Positions 7,294 through 15,403 of a stretch of 23,854 bases of DNA are shown one piece after another. The translations under genes were made by a program, and so were the position numbers. A model generated the notes under the pieces. That model saw nothing but the letters and a program-made list of their open reading frames with translations. It did no database searches and was not told the origin of the DNA. This DNA is from an uncultured Prevotella sp. (lineage in GTDB: Bacteria; Bacteroidota; Bacteroidia; Bacteroidales; Bacteroidaceae), in NCBI GenBank assembly GCA_900772835.1, contig CAAGSA010000102.1, positions 1-23,854 of the forward strand, in the 5' to 3' direction. The number at the start of each line of letters is the position of its first letter. Within the stretch, counting starts at the first letter, position 1.

Positions 7294-9351
7294 TCAGAAT
7301 TTCCACTTCATCTGTACCGCCACATCGGTGAGCGACGAGCCGTTGACCTGCTGCAGGGCGGTGCCCACAACGGAGCGGTCGAAATAGTCGGCAGTGGAGA
7401 GCTTGGCGGAGAACGAGAGCGAGGCAAACGGCTGCCAACCCAGGAGCAGGGCGTAGCGGATGCCCTCGCCGGAATATGAGGGGAAGGCGAATTCGTATGT
7501 CATTCCGCGCTCGTAGCTGTAGATGCGGCTGTTGTAGTCGTCGGTATGGAAATATGCGGCTGCGGCATAGAGGCGCAGGCGTTTAAGAGCCGTGCCGCCG
7601 CTGAGCGATGCCATATAGCCGTTGCTCTGCTCCTTGTAGACGCTCCTTACGGCATCGCCGCGCAGCTGCAGACTCCACACGGGAGTGGCGCAGCCCAGGG
7701 AGAGGCGCAGACGGTGTACGGTGTGGTTGAGGAGCGAGGTCTTGTCCTCGGAATCTTTCTCCCTGACCTTCAGCCGGTAGCGGGCGGCGAGGGTCCAGCA
7801 GCCGCTGCTGCACTGTACCGACAGCTGGCTGTCGAAGCAGCGCGATGCCGCCGATGCCTGGTATTTCGCCCATGGGAAATACACGATGTCGGTGTACCAC
7901 CCCACCTGCATACTGCGTGCCGGCTGCCACGAGCCACCGAGATATATGCCGCTCTCGTTCTGCACGCTGCCGCCCTCGCTGAACGAGCGCGAGAGGAGCG
8001 AATAATAGCGGTAGGAATAGAAGCGCTGCACGGCAGTGAGAGTGAGCACGGACGAGGGACGGTACGCCACGGTGTTGATCGTGGCCCAGGCGCGGCTGTC
8101 GCCGGTGGCAGTCTCACCGTGGAAGGAGAATCGGCCCGACACGTAGCCATAGTCCATACCGATGTTATAGAAGCGGCTGCCGGCGGCATAGAAGCGGCGG
8201 TAGAGCTGCGCGGTGTTCGGACTGAGCCGGCGGTCGAGCGCGGTATAGCAGCCCGTCAGCGCGGCGCTGAAGCCACCTGCCGCCCATCCCAGGTTCGCGC
8301 CTGCCACAAGCTGGCTGCTGTTGTTCTTCTTCGCCATCTCGCTCTCGGTGCGGTGGTAGCCAGACCTGAGTATGGACGCTATGCTGCCGTCGTCCTTGTT
8401 CAGTGTGGCGTCGATGTGGCGCCAGGAGAAGAAGGGGGTAAGGTCGAGGTGCGGCAGAAGACTGAGTCTGGCGGCTGCGCCCTGCATATAGTTGCTGCCG
8501 GAGCGTGAGGAATGTGGGCGCAGACTGCTGCCGCTCCGGTTCAGCGATGTCAGCACGGCAGTCTTGCCGAAGCCGAGATCGTTGTTCAGCACCAATCCCA
8601 GCCCCATCCGCGCACGGTATCTGCCCACCACAATGTCCTTAACCCTGCCCATGCCGCGCGCGGCGGCATAGAAGGAATAGAAATCGTAGCCCGTGCGGTT
8701 CCTGCCGGCGAAGAAGGGTTCTCCGGCGTCCTGTGCGCCCACGAATCCCAGGCGCAGGTGTTTACCGTAGGAATACTCGTAACGCAGGCTGTGGCGGTAT
8801 TTATAGCCGAGATAGCCGTTATGGTCGCCCTTGCGGTCGTAGAGCGGAATGCTGGCGGTGGCGATGAGCTTGCTGCTGCCGTGGCTGACGATGTTCTTCA
8901 GCGAGGGGAAGCCCTTGTGCGGCGTTGGGCCGGCGGCATCGATGCGCACGAAATACTGCAGCAGGCGCCGTTTCTGCGCACTGAGGCGCGGTATCATTGC
9001 CAGCTCCGCCATAGTCTGCATCCTGCCGTTGCGGTACACGAACTCGAGTATGTCGGCAATCTCGGCGTCGGAGAGGAAGGGTATGCGTTCAAGGTCTTCG
9101 CGTGTGGCGGAGTTTATGTCCACGGGCGAGGCTTCGAGCTGGCACAGCGCGTCGTAAGCATCTTCCCATCCGGCGGCGGCTTCGTCTTCATCCTCCACTA
9201 TGCTGCCGAGAACGCCCTCCCACTGGCGCGGCAGGGCGCGGGCGGCGTCGTGCTGCTGGGCGTATGCCTGCAACGGTGCGGCGGCGGTGCATATAAGCGT
9301 GATGGCTGCAACGAGAAGCGCTGCAGCAGTGTTTTTCTCCGTAGTGTGCAT
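7294..9351 (-). CDS. Helix-hairpin-helix outer-membrane beta-barrel protein
   Basis: A 685-residue protein with an N-terminal signal peptide (hydrophobic core about residues 10-25, Ala-rich cleavage site near 31). Residues about 75-140 carry ComEA-like helix-hairpin-helix motifs: VDINSATREDLERIPFLS, then MAELAMIPRLSAQKRRLL. The rest (about 165-685) alternates polar and hydrophobic residues, is rich in Tyr, Gly, Ser and Arg, and ends in Phe (WKF), as expected for an outer-membrane barrel exported through the Bam system. HHH plus barrel proteins are widespread in Bacteroidetes but uncharacterised; DNA binding at the surface or in the periplasm is a natural guess only. It follows secDF by 136 bp, with a terminator hairpin between them and no obvious promoter. 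Confidence 0.75.
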   Translation of the reverse strand: MHTTEKNTAAALLVAAITLICTAAAPLQAYAQQHDAARALPRQWEGVLGSIVEDEDEAAAGWEDAYDALCQLEASPVDINSATREDLERIPFLSDAEIADILEFVYRNGRMQTMAELAMIPRLSAQKRRLLQYFVRIDAAGPTPHKGFPSLKNIVSHGSSKLIATASIPLYDRKGDHNGYLGYKYRHSLRYEYSYGKHLRLGFVGAQDAGEPFFAGRNRTGYDFYSFYAAARGMGRVKDIVVGRYRARMGLGLVLNNDLGFGKTAVLTSLNRSGSSLRPHSSRSGSNYMQGAAARLSLLPHLDLTPFFSWRHIDATLNKDDGSIASILRSGYHRTESEMAKKNNSSQLVAGANLGWAAGGFSAALTGCYTALDRRLSPNTAQLYRRFYAAGSRFYNIGMDYGYVSGRFSFHGETATGDSRAWATINTVAYRPSSVLTLTAVQRFYSYRYYSLLSRSFSEGGSVQNESGIYLGGSWQPARSMQVGWYTDIVYFPWAKYQASAASRCFDSQLSVQCSSGCWTLAARYRLKVREKDSEDKTSLLNHTVHRLRLSLGCATPVWSLQLRGDAVRSVYKEQSNGYMASLSGGTALKRLRLYAAAAYFHTDDYNSRIYSYERGMTYEFAFPSYSGEGIRYALLLGWQPFASLSFSAKLSTADYFDRSVVGTALQQVNGSSLTDVAVQMKWKF

Positions 9352-9379
9352 TTTCCGTAGCTATAGATGGAAGAAACGG

Positions 9380-9426
9380 AAAAGCGCCATGCAGAAACCT
9401 TCTGTGGATTCGTGCATGGCGCTTTT
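9380..9426. terminator. Perfect 14-bp hairpin terminator between secDF and the HHH gene
   Basis: AAAAGCGCCATGCA (9380-9393) and TGCATGGCGCTTTT (9413-9426) are perfect complements around a 19-base loop. The stem ends in T4 on either strand. It should terminate secDF transcripts, or attenuate them ahead of the HHH gene. Confidence 0.85.
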
Positions 9427-9487
9427 CTCTTTATCGATGTCTTTCTATTTTATGTCCATAAAAGAAAGAGAGTCATTCCTGTGGCTG

Positions 9488-12400
9488 TTATGCCATCTCT
9501 TCGATCGGCTTGTCGCCGCGTTCGCCCTTGTCGCGCTTGCTCAATGTCATGTAGGCGATAGGGGCAGCTACGAAGATTGAAGACAATGTACCGAACACGA
9601 CACCGATGATCATTGCGAACGCGAAGCTGCGGATGCTGTCGCCTCCGAGGATGAAGATACAGAGCAGCACGAGCAATGTGGTGAGCGAGGTGTTCACGGT
9701 ACGTGCCAGTGTCTCGTTCAGCGAATCATTGAAGATGGTGAAGTAGTCGCGCTTCTTGTAGAGAGTCAGGTTCTCACGTATACGGTCGAATACCACCACC
9801 TTGTCGTTGATGGAGTAACCGATAACGGTAAGGATGGCTCCGATGAACGTCTGGTCGATCTCGAGCGAGAACGGCACCACGTTCCAGAGCAGCGAGTAGA
9901 ATCCGAGCACCACAATGGTATCGATGGCAAGAGCCAACGTAGAACCGAGCGAGAAGGCGATGTTGCGGAAGCGGAGCAGGATATAGAGGAAGATTGCAAA
10001 GATAGCGAAGATGACGCTGATGATTGCACCGTACGTGATATCCTTGGCCACCGACGGACCCACCTTGGCACTGCTGATGATGGAACCACCGGCACGCACG
10101 TCAGGATTCTTGAATGCTTCCACGCTCTTCTGTGTCACCATGCCTGCCTGGCTCAGAGCCTTGAAGAGGATTTCCTCAACCTCGTCGTCGATGGTCGGGC
10201 TGTTCGACTCTATCTTATAGTTGGTGGAGATACGTATCGTCTTGTGGTCGGTACCGAGAGCCAACGCGCTTACGGAGCTGTTCGGGAACGAAGCCTGCAA
10301 TGCGCTTGACACATCCTCCGGCTCCACTGCCTTCTCCAGCTTGACAACATAGTTGCGGCCGCCGGTGAAGTCGATGCTCTTGCTCAATCCGCGAACGAAG
10401 AAGCTCACTACGAACACTGCCACGAGGATACCGGTAACGGTGAATGTCTTCTTGTACATGTTCATGAAGCCCACGCGGTTGTTCTGCAGGAAGTTGCGCG
10501 AGATGCGGGTGGTGAAGTTCTGGTTCAGCCACTTGTCCTTTGCCAGACGGTTCTCGTAGATTACACGTGTGAGGTATACTGCGGTGAAGAACGAGCAGCA
10601 GATACCGATGATGAGAGTTGTGGCGAATCCGCGAACCGGACCTGTACCGAACACGAACAGGATGATACCCGTGAGGATAGAAGTGAGGTTGGAGTCGAAG
10701 ATTGCCGAGAATGCGTTTCCGTAACCTGCATGGATAGCATCGCGCAGGCTCTTGCCCTTGCGCAGCTCCTCCTTGGTGCGCTCATAGATAAGCACGTTGG
10801 CATCCACCGCCATACCCAGGGTCAGCACGATACCGGCGATACCGGGCATCGTGAGGGCTGCCTGGAACGAGGTCAGGATTCCAAGCGTGAAGAAGAGATT
10901 CACGAGCAGGGCGAAGTTTGCCATCATACCCGGGATGAAGTCGTACATCAGTACCATGTAGAGCATCAGCAGGATGAATGCTACTGCGAATGAGATGAGT
11001 CCCTGCTGGATTGACTGTGCACCGAGTGTAGGACCGACCACATCTTCCTGAACGATACGTGCAGGAGCCGGCATACGTCCCGACTTGAGGGTGTTTGCCA
11101 GGTCCTTGGTGTCCTCGATGGTGAAGTTTCCGGTAATCTGCGAGTTACCGCCAGAGATTTCGCCATTCACACGCGGTGCGCTGTATACGGCACCGTCGAG
11201 CACGATGGCGATTGCCTTGCCCACGTTTGCCTTTGTCAGCTCTGCCCAGCGGCGTGCACCGTCGGAATTCATCGACATGCTTACGCTCGGGCGGCCCGAC
11301 ATCTGGTCGAACTCGTCCTTGGCATCGGTTATCACGTCACCCTCCAGCGGAGCGTGGCCGTTGCTCTGTGTAATCTTCAGCGCATACAGCTCATACACGT
11401 TCTTCACAGAGAGTCCGTCGGCTGGCTTTGCGCCCCACAGCAGCTTCACGTCGGCAGGCAGTACCTGCTTTGCTGCTGCTGAATAGATAATCTTGTTCAC
11501 TGCGGCTGTGTCGCGCACATTGGCGTAGCCCACAACGCTCAGCGAGCCCTGCGGTGCAAGCTGCAGCACGGCGAGCAGCGGATTTGTCTTCTTTGCCTGC
11601 TCCAGCTGCTTGTCCTCGCCTGCGGCGGCAGCCTTTGCGGCAGCGCTCTTGTTGGCGGAAACGGTGAGCTTAGCAGGAGAGTTCTTGGCTGCCACCTCTG
11701 CCTTCTCGGCAGCATCGTCCTTCTTCTCGGCAGCGGCTGTGTCCTTCTTGGCCGCCTCGCCGCCGTTGGCAGCAAGCTGGTCGAGCTGGCGCAGCAGCGG
11801 AGTTATCTCCTCGCTGTTGTATGTCTCCCAGAACTCGAGGTTTGCACTACCCTGCAGGAGCTTGCGCACACGCTCCGGCTCGCGCACACCCGGCATCTCG
11901 ACCATGATGCGTCCTTCCTGTCCCTCCAGCTTCTGGATGTTGGGCTGTACGACGCCGAACTTGTCGATACGGTTGCGCACTACGTTGTAGGAGTTGTCAA
12001 TGGCCGACTGCACCTGCTCGCGCAGCGCCTTCTCCACGTCCTTGTCGGAGCTCTGTGTGCTCACCTGTCCCTTGAGCTGCTGAGTGGCAAAGATCTCTGC
12101 CAGACGGTGGCCCGGAGCATTCTGGTGATAATACTTGATGAACAGAGAGATGAAGTCGCTCTGACTTGTCTCTTCTTCCTTCTTCGCCTGCTCCATCGAC
12201 TTCGTGAAGGCTGCGTCTGTCTTGTGGTCAGCCAGTGTCTCCACTACGTCAGGAACAGAAATCTCCAAGATAACGTTCATACCGCCCTTGAGGTCGAGTC
12301 CCAGACCGATCTGGGTCTCGAGACAGCGCTGGTAGGAATAAACGCCGAGGTACTTCACTGAGTCCTTATAATCCTGCTGAGCGATCGGATCCTTTATCTT

Positions 12401-12508
12401 TGCCGCCTCACTGTCATAATAGCCAGTGGCAACAGAGAAAGACAAATAGAAGATGCTTGCAAGGGTCATCAAGACTGCCAGTACAATTACAATTCCTTTG
12501 TTTTGCAT
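9488..12508 (-). CDS. secDF: SecDF protein-export fusion
   Basis: A 1006-residue natural fusion of SecD and SecF, the inner-membrane RND-type partner of SecYEG that uses the proton gradient to pull proteins through during late translocation. The SecD half has an N-terminal membrane segment (about 5-27), the DLKGGMNVILEIS motif near 72-84, a large periplasmic part, and the membrane block with FSAIFDSNLTS and TLGMAVDANVLIYER. The SecF half begins about residue 680 with its own first membrane segment, IDFTGGRNYVV near 712, and VIGYSINDKVVVFDRIREN. A low-complexity Ala/Lys/Glu insert lies at about residues 243-308 in the periplasmic region of SecD. Fusion is usual in Bacteroidetes. A -7 box lies about 100 bp upstream. 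Confidence 0.96.
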   Translation of the reverse strand: MQNKGIVIVLAVLMTLASIFYLSFSVATGYYDSEAAKIKDPIAQQDYKDSVKYLGVYSYQRCLETQIGLGLDLKGGMNVILEISVPDVVETLADHKTDAAFTKSMEQAKKEEETSQSDFISLFIKYYHQNAPGHRLAEIFATQQLKGQVSTQSSDKDVEKALREQVQSAIDNSYNVVRNRIDKFGVVQPNIQKLEGQEGRIMVEMPGVREPERVRKLLQGSANLEFWETYNSEEITPLLRQLDQLAANGGEAAKKDTAAAEKKDDAAEKAEVAAKNSPAKLTVSANKSAAAKAAAAGEDKQLEQAKKTNPLLAVLQLAPQGSLSVVGYANVRDTAAVNKIIYSAAAKQVLPADVKLLWGAKPADGLSVKNVYELYALKITQSNGHAPLEGDVITDAKDEFDQMSGRPSVSMSMNSDGARRWAELTKANVGKAIAIVLDGAVYSAPRVNGEISGGNSQITGNFTIEDTKDLANTLKSGRMPAPARIVQEDVVGPTLGAQSIQQGLISFAVAFILLMLYMVLMYDFIPGMMANFALLVNLFFTLGILTSFQAALTMPGIAGIVLTLGMAVDANVLIYERTKEELRKGKSLRDAIHAGYGNAFSAIFDSNLTSILTGIILFVFGTGPVRGFATTLIIGICCSFFTAVYLTRVIYENRLAKDKWLNQNFTTRISRNFLQNNRVGFMNMYKKTFTVTGILVAVFVVSFFVRGLSKSIDFTGGRNYVVKLEKAVEPEDVSSALQASFPNSSVSALALGTDHKTIRISTNYKIESNSPTIDDEVEEILFKALSQAGMVTQKSVEAFKNPDVRAGGSIISSAKVGPSVAKDITYGAIISVIFAIFAIFLYILLRFRNIAFSLGSTLALAIDTIVVLGFYSLLWNVVPFSLEIDQTFIGAILTVIGYSINDKVVVFDRIRENLTLYKKRDYFTIFNDSLNETLARTVNTSLTTLLVLLCIFILGGDSIRSFAFAMIIGVVFGTLSSIFVAAPIAYMTLSKRDKGERGDKPIEEMA

Positions 12509-12609
12509 TTTGTTATTATTATTTTAATTATAGTTTTTCAACTCGATTCTTCCGGTTGCATTTTGTTACACCCACAGCGCGCTACAGGCACTACAGGCTA
12601 CATAGCGTG

Positions 12610-12617
12610 CAAAGATA
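12610..12617 (-). promoter_or_regulatory. Candidate -7 box for secDF
   Basis: The minus strand reads TATCTTTG followed by CAC. No strong -33 TTG lies 19-21 bp upstream. The implied leader of about 95 nt contains a tandem 9-bp repeat at 12582-12599. Confidence 0.5.
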
Positions 12618-12641
12618 CTTATTTTTTTCAAACTTCTTAAC

Positions 12642-13736
12642 CTATCGGGGGCTTTTTTTGCCTTTAAGCTGTGATTTCTTTACATATCCCCATATCGGAT
12701 AGTGGTCTGAGACGGCTATCTGCCTATCAACTTTGAAGTTATACGGCTGCCAGTGGGAGGAGCACATTATGTTGTCGATGCGCACGTAGATGGCGTTGTA
12801 GTGGTACGAGATGCCGGGACCGTTGGCTGTAGCCTCGTAGCAGTCGGTCAGTGTGTGCGCCATCAGACTGTGGCAGTAGGAGAGCGGATTGTCGTTCATG
12901 TCGCCGAAGAATAGCACCGGCTCGTCCTTGCGGCTCTTTATGTATTTTATGATGCCCTCCACCTGCGGTACGCGGCGCGCCGACGATTCGCCCAGCCTCA
13001 CTATCATGCGCTTGGAGTCGGTGGCTATGGTGTCGCTCTTCCAGCCGCCCTTCACGAAGTTACGGATTTCCTGACGGTCGTCGAGCGACAGTCCGCTTCC
13101 TTCGAGATGGCAGTTTATGACGGTCGTGCGGTCGCCGTCGATGAGTATCTCGTAGGCTCCGCACAGGCATCCCTTCAGGTCTGTGTTTATGCGGCTTTTG
13201 GAGAGTATGGGGTATTTGCTCAGCACGAGCTGCACCTCGCCCGCCTTGCCAGTGGTGCGCAGCGTGTCCATATACTTGTAGCTGTCCTTGAAGTGAGCTA
13301 TCACGTCGTCGTCGTACTTCGCCTCCTGCATGCACACGATTGCCGCACCGCTGCCGTTCACGTAGTCGGCAATCTGCTTCATTCCCTTGCCGTCGGCATT
13401 GTTGAAGAAGAACACATTGTACGACATCACCTTTATTGCGTCCTCCGGCGCGGAATGCGGCACGTTGAGCGGCGTGTATATCCTGACGGGGATGTAGCAC
13501 GCCACGAAGCCGAGTATGGGCACGACCACGAGGCGGCGCTTCACCACGAGAAACACCACGAGGAACGCCGCGTTCACAATCAGCGGCACGGGAAAGGCAA
13601 GCCCCATATTCGCCATTATGGGGTGCTCCTGGGGATTCAGCCTGTAGCAGAAGCCCGTTATAAGCATAACGATGATGGTGGCGATGTTCGCCCCCACCAT
13701 CATCTGCAATGTGAATTTCTTTATCTTGTCCAGCAT
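12642..13736 (-). CDS. Membrane-anchored endonuclease/exonuclease/phosphatase-family protein
   Basis: A 364-residue protein. Residues about 8-95 hold three hydrophobic segments (VGANIATIIVMLITGFC, a segment near 45-62, and LVVVPILGFVACYIPV). The rest is an EEP (DNase I-like) domain with recognisable motifs: VMSYNVFFF, CMQEAKYDDD (metal-binding Glu), VINCHLEGSG, FFGDMNDNPLSY (catalytic Asp and Asn) and AVSDHYPIWGY (catalytic His). Family members cut phosphodiester bonds in nucleic acids, sphingomyelin or inositol phosphates; the substrate cannot be told here. The active site probably faces the periplasm. It starts 17 bp after the rhomboid gene, so the two are very likely co-transcribed. Confidence 0.88.
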   Translation of the reverse strand: MLDKIKKFTLQMMVGANIATIIVMLITGFCYRLNPQEHPIMANMGLAFPVPLIVNAAFLVVFLVVKRRLVVVPILGFVACYIPVRIYTPLNVPHSAPEDAIKVMSYNVFFFNNADGKGMKQIADYVNGSGAAIVCMQEAKYDDDVIAHFKDSYKYMDTLRTTGKAGEVQLVLSKYPILSKSRINTDLKGCLCGAYEILIDGDRTTVINCHLEGSGLSLDDRQEIRNFVKGGWKSDTIATDSKRMIVRLGESSARRVPQVEGIIKYIKSRKDEPVLFFGDMNDNPLSYCHSLMAHTLTDCYEATANGPGISYHYNAIYVRIDNIMCSSHWQPYNFKVDRQIAVSDHYPIWGYVKKSQLKGKKSPR

Positions 13737-13753
13737 TTGTCTTGTTGTTGTCC

Positions 13754-14695
13754 TTATTCCTTGCTGTTGTCGAAAAGCTTTTTCTTCTCCTCCGCCGACA
13801 GGCTGTCGTATCCGCTCTTGCGAATCTTGTCGAGAATGCGGTCTACCTCGTCCTGACTTTTTTTCTTGCGTGCGTTGTACTCCCAGTCGGTCTCGCGGTT
13901 CATGGTGTCGAAGTTGCTGCGGTTGTTACGGTTGCGCATGTGCTTCTCCCAGCTGTCCTTCATCTTGCCGAATATGCCGCGCCCGCCGCCGTAGCCGCCA
14001 TAGCCGTAGCCGCCGTACATGCCGCCGCCGGGATGGTTGCGCCAGTATCTGATGAGCAGGAACCCGAAGAGCATTCCTCCCAGATGCGCGAAGTGTGCCA
14101 CGCTGTCGCCCGGCATTCCGAGCCCCAGCGCGAGTTCGAGCACGGCATACAGTGCCACAAACCATTTTGCCTTCACCGGCACGGGCAACGGGAATATGAA
14201 TATGCGCTCCTCGGGGAAGAGCATTCCGAAAGCAAGCAGTATGCCATAGATTGCACCGGAGGCGCCCACGGTGGTCCAGCTGCCGAGCACTGCCTGGCTG
14301 TTGTGCGCCACTGCCATTATGTCGCCGAAGCCGAAGCCCGGTATCTGTTCGCTGGCGATGGCGTAGAACGAAATGAACTGTGCCACCATCTGTATTAGTC
14401 CGGCACCGGCGCCGCACACCATATAATAAGTGAGGAAGCGCTTTGGTCCCCACACGTTCTCCACAATCCTTCCGAACATCCACAGTGCAAACATATTGAA
14501 GAACAGGTGGGTCACTCCGGCGTGCATGAACATATAGGTCATGAGCTGGAAGATGTGGAAGTCGGACGAGAGGAAAAAGTGCAGTCCGAACACGTCGTTC
14601 AGGTCGATACCGAGCCTTCTGAACACGAAGTCGGCAGCAAACATCAGAACGTTAATAATCAACAGGTTTTTTGTTATTGCAGGTATATCTCGCAT
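13754..14695 (-). CDS. Rhomboid family intramembrane serine protease
   Basis: A 313-residue protein with six or so membrane segments over residues about 8-215. The catalytic serine lies in GASG (Ser146) and the catalytic histidine in HFAHLGG (His204). The supporting HLFFN motif (His63, Asn67) and a WGPKRF loop are present, so the enzyme should be active. A Gly/Tyr-rich linker (about 221-236) leads to a cytoplasmic basic/acidic tail (about 240-313) that resembles the C-terminal extension common in Bacteroidetes rhomboids. Rhomboids cleave membrane proteins within or near the bilayer; the substrate is unknown. It is the first gene of a pair with the EEP-family gene. Confidence 0.93.
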   Translation of the reverse strand: MRDIPAITKNLLIINVLMFAADFVFRRLGIDLNDVFGLHFFLSSDFHIFQLMTYMFMHAGVTHLFFNMFALWMFGRIVENVWGPKRFLTYYMVCGAGAGLIQMVAQFISFYAIASEQIPGFGFGDIMAVAHNSQAVLGSWTTVGASGAIYGILLAFGMLFPEERIFIFPLPVPVKAKWFVALYAVLELALGLGMPGDSVAHFAHLGGMLFGFLLIRYWRNHPGGGMYGGYGYGGYGGGRGIFGKMKDSWEKHMRNRNNRSNFDTMNRETDWEYNARKKKSQDEVDRILDKIRKSGYDSLSAEEKKKLFDNSKE

Positions 14696-14731
14696 AGCTT
14701 TTATTTTTCTCTAATTCATTAATATGGTGGG

Positions 14732-14739
14732 CAAAATTA
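14732..14739 (-). promoter_or_regulatory. Candidate -7 box for the rhomboid gene
   Basis: The minus strand reads TAATTTTG, matching TAnnTTTG, about 36 bp before the rhomboid start. The -33 element is not clear. Confidence 0.45.
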
Positions 14740-14821
14740 CGAAAAATATCCGTTAAACAGTATAAAAGTATGGCATAAGCCAGTTTTTTTTGTCATATTC
14801 ATAACTTTTTTCTATTTTTTA

Positions 14822-14852
14822 TTTGATTTGTAAAAGGATTCAAGTATATTTG
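14822..14852 (+). promoter_or_regulatory. Promoter of the HU gene
   Basis: TTTG (14822-14825) and TATATTTG (14845-14852) are separated by 19 bp. The leader to the HU ATG at 14955 would be about 95 nt. Confidence 0.75.
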
Positions 14853-14954
14853 CGAAACATTTTATTGCCTCAAAGCGCACACGCTGGCGGCACCGGCATA
14901 ATCCGGCTACTATTTCAACAGACTATCATTATTAATAAATTAAAGAATACGATT

Positions 14955-15227
14955 ATGAACAAGACAGAACTTATTGACAAGATTGCTGCAGGCTCAGGCC
15001 TGAGCAAGGCTGACGCTAAGAAGGCACTCGACGCTACTGTAGTTGCCATAAAGGACGCACTGGTTGCAGGCGACAAGATTTCGCTGGTTGGTTTCGGAAC
15101 ATTCAGCGTTAACGAGCGCCCGGCACGCGAGGGCATCAACCCTGCCACAAAGCAGAAGATTACCATCGCTGCGAAGAAGGTTGCAAAGTTCAAGGCCGGC
15201 GCAGAGCTTGCCGACGCTCTGAACTAA
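14955..15227 (+). CDS. hup: HU family DNA-binding protein
   Basis: A 90-residue HU protein, the standard length. It has the N-terminal NKTELIDKIAAGSGLSKADAKKAL helices, the VGFGTFSVNERPAREGINPAT arm region with the conserved Arg-Pro-Ala-Arg-x-Gly-x-Asn-Pro tip that intercalates into DNA, and the C-terminal KKVAKFKAGAELADAL helix. HU dimers bend and compact DNA. The reading frame stays open further upstream to 14823, but that part overlaps the promoter, and the family start MNKTEL fixes the ATG at 14955. Confidence 0.97.
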   Translation: MNKTELIDKIAAGSGLSKADAKKALDATVVAIKDALVAGDKISLVGFGTFSVNERPAREGINPATKQKITIAAKKVAKFKAGAELADALN

Positions 15228-15272
15228 GAAGCTTCTGCAACACCGCTCCGGGCGCACGTCCAGGCGGCATCA

Positions 15273-15345
15273 AAGATAAAGAAGAAGACAAGGTTTCCGG
15301 AATGGGACATCCCCGTCAGCGGAACCTTGTCTTCTTCTTTATCTT
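15273..15345. terminator. Very long bidirectional terminator between HU and the GT9 gene
   Basis: Positions 15273-15295 and 15323-15345 are perfect 23-bp complements. The stem extends by 3 bp (15297-15299 with 15320-15322) past a bulged T at 15296. The 3' arm is pyrimidine-rich (CTTCTTCTTTATCTT) on both readings, suiting termination from both sides of this convergent junction. Confidence 0.85.
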
Positions 15346-15382
15346 CTGTAAGCATATTCCCTAAATTACCGCCGCAAGCTTA

Positions 15383-15398
15383 TTCCGCCATTGCGGAA
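15383..15398 (-). other. Small hairpin just after the GT9 stop codon
   Basis: TTCCGC (15383-15388) and GCGGAA (15393-15398) form a 6-bp stem with a 4-base loop, 5 bp past the GT9 stop. There is no T-run, so it may protect the mRNA end rather than terminate. Confidence 0.3.
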
Positions 15399-15403
15399 CA
15401 CGC

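Noticed and set aside
7546..9360. Two long plus-strand frames (320 and 282 codons) opposite the HHH barrel gene
   Set aside because: High-GC antisense shadows. The minus strand encodes a signal peptide, HHH motifs and a barrel, whereas these proteins match nothing and have no promoter.
12538..12561. Seven-codon minigene (MQPEESS) in the secDF leader, minus strand
   Set aside because: Considered as a secretion-monitoring leader peptide, but it is far too short for an arrest peptide and such minigenes occur by chance.
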